Made by a program: the position numbers and the translations under genes
The notes under the pieces: generated by a model
The model's input: the letters and a program-made list of their open reading frames with translations, nothing else
Database searches by the model: none
What the model was told of the DNA's origin: nothing
In this document: piece by piece, positions 18,101 to 20,299 of the stretch
How the letters are laid out: each line of letters begins with the position of its first letter
Position numbering within the stretch: position 1 is the first letter of the stretch
DNA from: Condylostoma magnum
Taxonomy: Eukaryota > Ciliophora > Heterotrichea > Heterotrichida > Condylostomatidae
Length of the DNA: 20,299 nt
NCBI GenBank assembly: GCA_920105805.1
Contig: CAKKTI010000317.1
Location: forward strand, 5,321-25,619
Direction: 5' to 3'

Positions 18101-20299
18101 TTATTTGTAATATAGGAATAAGCAGGATCAATGACTGATTAAGTTTTCTCTTTTGACTGCTTTTTAGCTAATGATGGTTAAACTTCCCTTTAAGATGTTT
18201 ACTATTAAAAAATTATAATGATGAGTTGTTCTCCGCTACTGATAATGCTTTTACCTATTTTAATTTGGGGGCCTATTTCGATTATCAAAAGGAATACATC
18301 TTATATGAAGTAAGAGCTTATATGCACTATAATAATCCTATTCTTTCTTATTCATCCTAATCTAGTAGAGATTATGTTTGCTTTATTTGCATGTACTGAG
18401 ATTGAGCCAGATGAATATTGGTTAATTGATTTTATGGATATTTAATGCTGGGAAGGAGATCATTTGATGTATAGCTAAATTGTAGGAATTCCTAGCATAA
18501 TAGTGTGGATAATAGGTGCTCCAATGGTAGTTTTAATCTTGCTAGTAAAGAATAGAAGATATATAGGAGAAATAGGGTTCAAGAAACAATTTGGATACTT
18601 AATACATGGATATTAACCTATAAGATATTACTGGGAGTTTGTAATATTGTATAGGAAAATAATCGTAATATCAATCTCTGTATTCATGCTAAATGTTAGT
18701 ATTCCAATATAGGCTCTTACAGTTGTAATTGTATTGGTATTCTCTTTACAAATACAATACAAAATAATGCCATATGCGGCTTAAGACTTAAATGAGCTTG
18801 AAATTCGTTCTATTTTAGTATCATGTGTTACAATATATGCAGGATTGTACTTTTTAACAGGAAATTTAAATAGTACTGCTTAAATAACATTCTTTGGGAG
18901 TATTTTGGCAATAAATGTTTACTTCATATTATATTGACTTATAATCATCCTCACTATATTAATAAAAGTAATTATATAAAGAGTACCATATCTAAAACGA
19001 AAATTTTAAGCATATAAGAGTGTTAATGATAGCTTTAATAACAATTTATTAATATAGAGATATAACTGGCATACGATTCATACTAGTAAAGGAAAAATGT
19101 ACACTCTGTTTTGAAGTATGGATAAAAACCAAGACTTAGACACTGGTTTCAAAAGGCAGCCTCCCCATAGCATATATACTATATACAAAGTTATATTCAA
19201 ACATAGAGATCTAGCTAAACGTCCTTAAATACAGCAAAGAATTGGTTAAAACACACCATAATCTTAACATTTTAGAATTTCTAGTGATATGATATATTAA
19301 AACGTAGAAAAGTCTTAGGTTGAGCCTAAAATTACATATAAAAAGTTAAATAAAATGATCTTGGATATAACTCGCAATATAGGGAATATAGATGAGCTAG
19401 AACAGGATATTCTATTGAATGATGATTAGTTAGTAATATAAAACCAACTTTAGGGTGATGTTTGTGCTAATATAATTTATATGTTAAACAAAGTTAGTAG
19501 TTATCTATACTAATTTAATTATAATATAAACTAATATTAAGTTTAGTTAAGGCGATTTAATACTTTATTGAGCGTTAAGTAATTTGGTTTTTAGTAATAA
19601 TTATACAATCTGATAACAGTCGCATTTATCTACATTCCTCTTCCATTAAAATGGTGAAAAGAATAATAAAACTCAAATATTTTAATTCAAATCAAGTTAG
19701 CCTCAAAATAGGCAATTAAACCTAGCTTAATATACTCCAAATCAAAATTTAATCCAGTAATCAAATTTTAATAATTATCTTTAAGGAGTTTACTATATAC
19801 AAAAAGTATTCACTTAAGTAAGTTAAGATAAAACTATATGAATTTAGGATTGTTAAAGTAAAACAATAATACATACTGATTCAATGCATTATGTAATCCC
19901 AGGAGATGATTATAGAACTGTGCTATTATAGATTGATAAAATATACACTGTAGTAAAGATTGGAAAGTATAAAGTGTATCTATCCAATGCAATAAGATTG
20001 TAAAAGTAAGGGGCTACTTTAGGATTTATTAAATTTAACTAATCATAAAAAGTTACATAATTACGTCAGGAGAAGATTATGCCTAAAAGGACTTTTATTA
20101 TACTAAGTATTGATTGTTCTAGTAAATTTTTCATTATAGATGCATTGCATTTTTATAAGAAAACAATATAAGTTAAGATTCACAAATAATTATCTAAAAA
20201 CTAACTAATACGTGTGCATTAAGTAGAACTGACTTGATCTATCGTTGATGAGATCATAATAACTTCCAGTCTCTAGCACCTTTCCTTTTTATAAAACTA
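12125..20299 (+). CDS. Giant LNR/beta-helix multipass surface protein, 3' end cut
   Basis: Exon 1 (12125-19578) and exon 2 (19595 to beyond the window) give over 2,700 residues. Order: a short signal peptide MIILLLAVQANG; Cys-rich Notch/LNR-like modules to ~residue 400 (GNGECNQEC, GDGECQDEC, DDGECDEQC with C-R-Y-D-G-K-D-C); a very long beta-helix-like region (~440-1,740) of irregular ~20-40-aa turns with G-G-(A/G)-(I/L/F)-Y and N-S-x-F; a Cys-rich stalk (~1,815-1,920) with CEECPSEAICYGNW, A-E-Y-W-R and C-x2-C pairs; about eight hydrophobic helices (~1,925-2,285); and a charged, Gln-rich cytosolic tail. Such proteins are common in ciliates and resemble multipass receptors or adhesins at the cell surface; ligand unknown. 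Trp is mostly TGA (15962, 17711). The start is the first Met, directly before the hydrophobic signal. It looks whole as far as visible. Function is inferred from architecture only. Confidence 0.85.
19579..19594 (+). other. Probable 16-nt intron in the surface-protein gene
   Basis: GTAATTTGGTTTTTAG, 16 nt, GTA...TAG with a T-run before the acceptor. Before it the coding frame has codon starts at position 2 modulo 3; after it the protein-like frame (for example MHYVIPGDDYRTVLLQIDKI from 19884) has starts at 0 modulo 3, exactly the shift produced by removing 16 nt. The alternative is that exon 1 stops near here and a second gene begins without an obvious Met. Confidence 0.68.

Noticed and set aside
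1-20299. Reading the window as a field of pseudogenes full of stop codons
   Set aside because: The stops fall at Gln- and Trp-compatible positions of conserved genes and the frames are otherwise unbroken, which decay would not produce.
1-20299. Karyorelict code (TGA as the only stop)
   Set aside because: L12, NOC1, reticulon-like and coiled-coil genes end at TAA/TAG with no suitable TGA at their family C-termini.
1-20299. tRNA genes, rRNA, transposons or CRISPR arrays
   Set aside because: No TTCGANNC-type T-loops with matching stems, no transposase motifs and no short direct-repeat arrays were seen; the only clear tandem repeat is the protein-coding WD40 array.

Overview
The window reads as macronuclear DNA of a ciliate in which all three standard stop codons also work as sense codons: TAA and TAG as Gln, TGA as Trp. 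The clearest proof is a WD40 array at the left end, where the Trp of the R-L-W motif is TGG in three repeats and TGA in three others. At credible gene ends translation stops at TAA or TAG (for example directly after the conserved C-terminus of the L7/L12 protein). This is the Condylostoma-type nuclear code (NCBI table 28, context-dependent stops), so I infer a heterotrich close to Condylostoma; a karyorelict, whose only stop is TGA, fits less well. Three probable GTA...TAG introns of 16, 16 and 19 nt agree with the tiny introns known in heterotrichs. Standard-code ORF calling sees only fragments of these genes.

Layout, left to right: (-) a WD40 repeat gene cut by the left edge; a low-complexity stretch holding decayed WD40 repeats of the same family; (-) a small LSD1-type zinc-finger protein; (-) the ribosome-assembly factor NOC1/MAK21/CEBPZ; (-) an unrecognised 140-aa protein with a 19-nt intron; (-) a mitochondrial-type ribosomal protein bL12; a 287-bp divergent promoter region with nested inverted repeats; (+) a coiled-coil protein ending in a W-S-C-C / G-C motif; (-) a reticulon-like membrane protein; (-) a full-length Fused/STK36 kinase of about 1,190 residues; (-) an unrecognised protein of about 230 aa with a 16-nt intron; and (+) a giant surface protein from 12125 past the right edge, with signal peptide, Notch-type (LNR) Cys-rich modules, a long beta-helix-like region, a Cys-rich stalk, about eight membrane helices and a cytosolic tail reached through another 16-nt intron.

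The genes are mostly single-copy housekeeping or ciliary functions (ribosome biogenesis, mitochondrial translation, ER shaping, Fused kinase) without an evident shared pathway. Spacing is extremely tight: several same-strand neighbours lie 22-64 bp apart and one convergent pair about 11 bp apart, which matters because this code is thought to recognise stops by closeness to the mRNA end. I saw no tRNA or rRNA genes, transposons or CRISPR arrays. All translations were done by eye; boundaries at 3' ends are uncertain by a few codons because each gene end offers several TAA/TAG choices.
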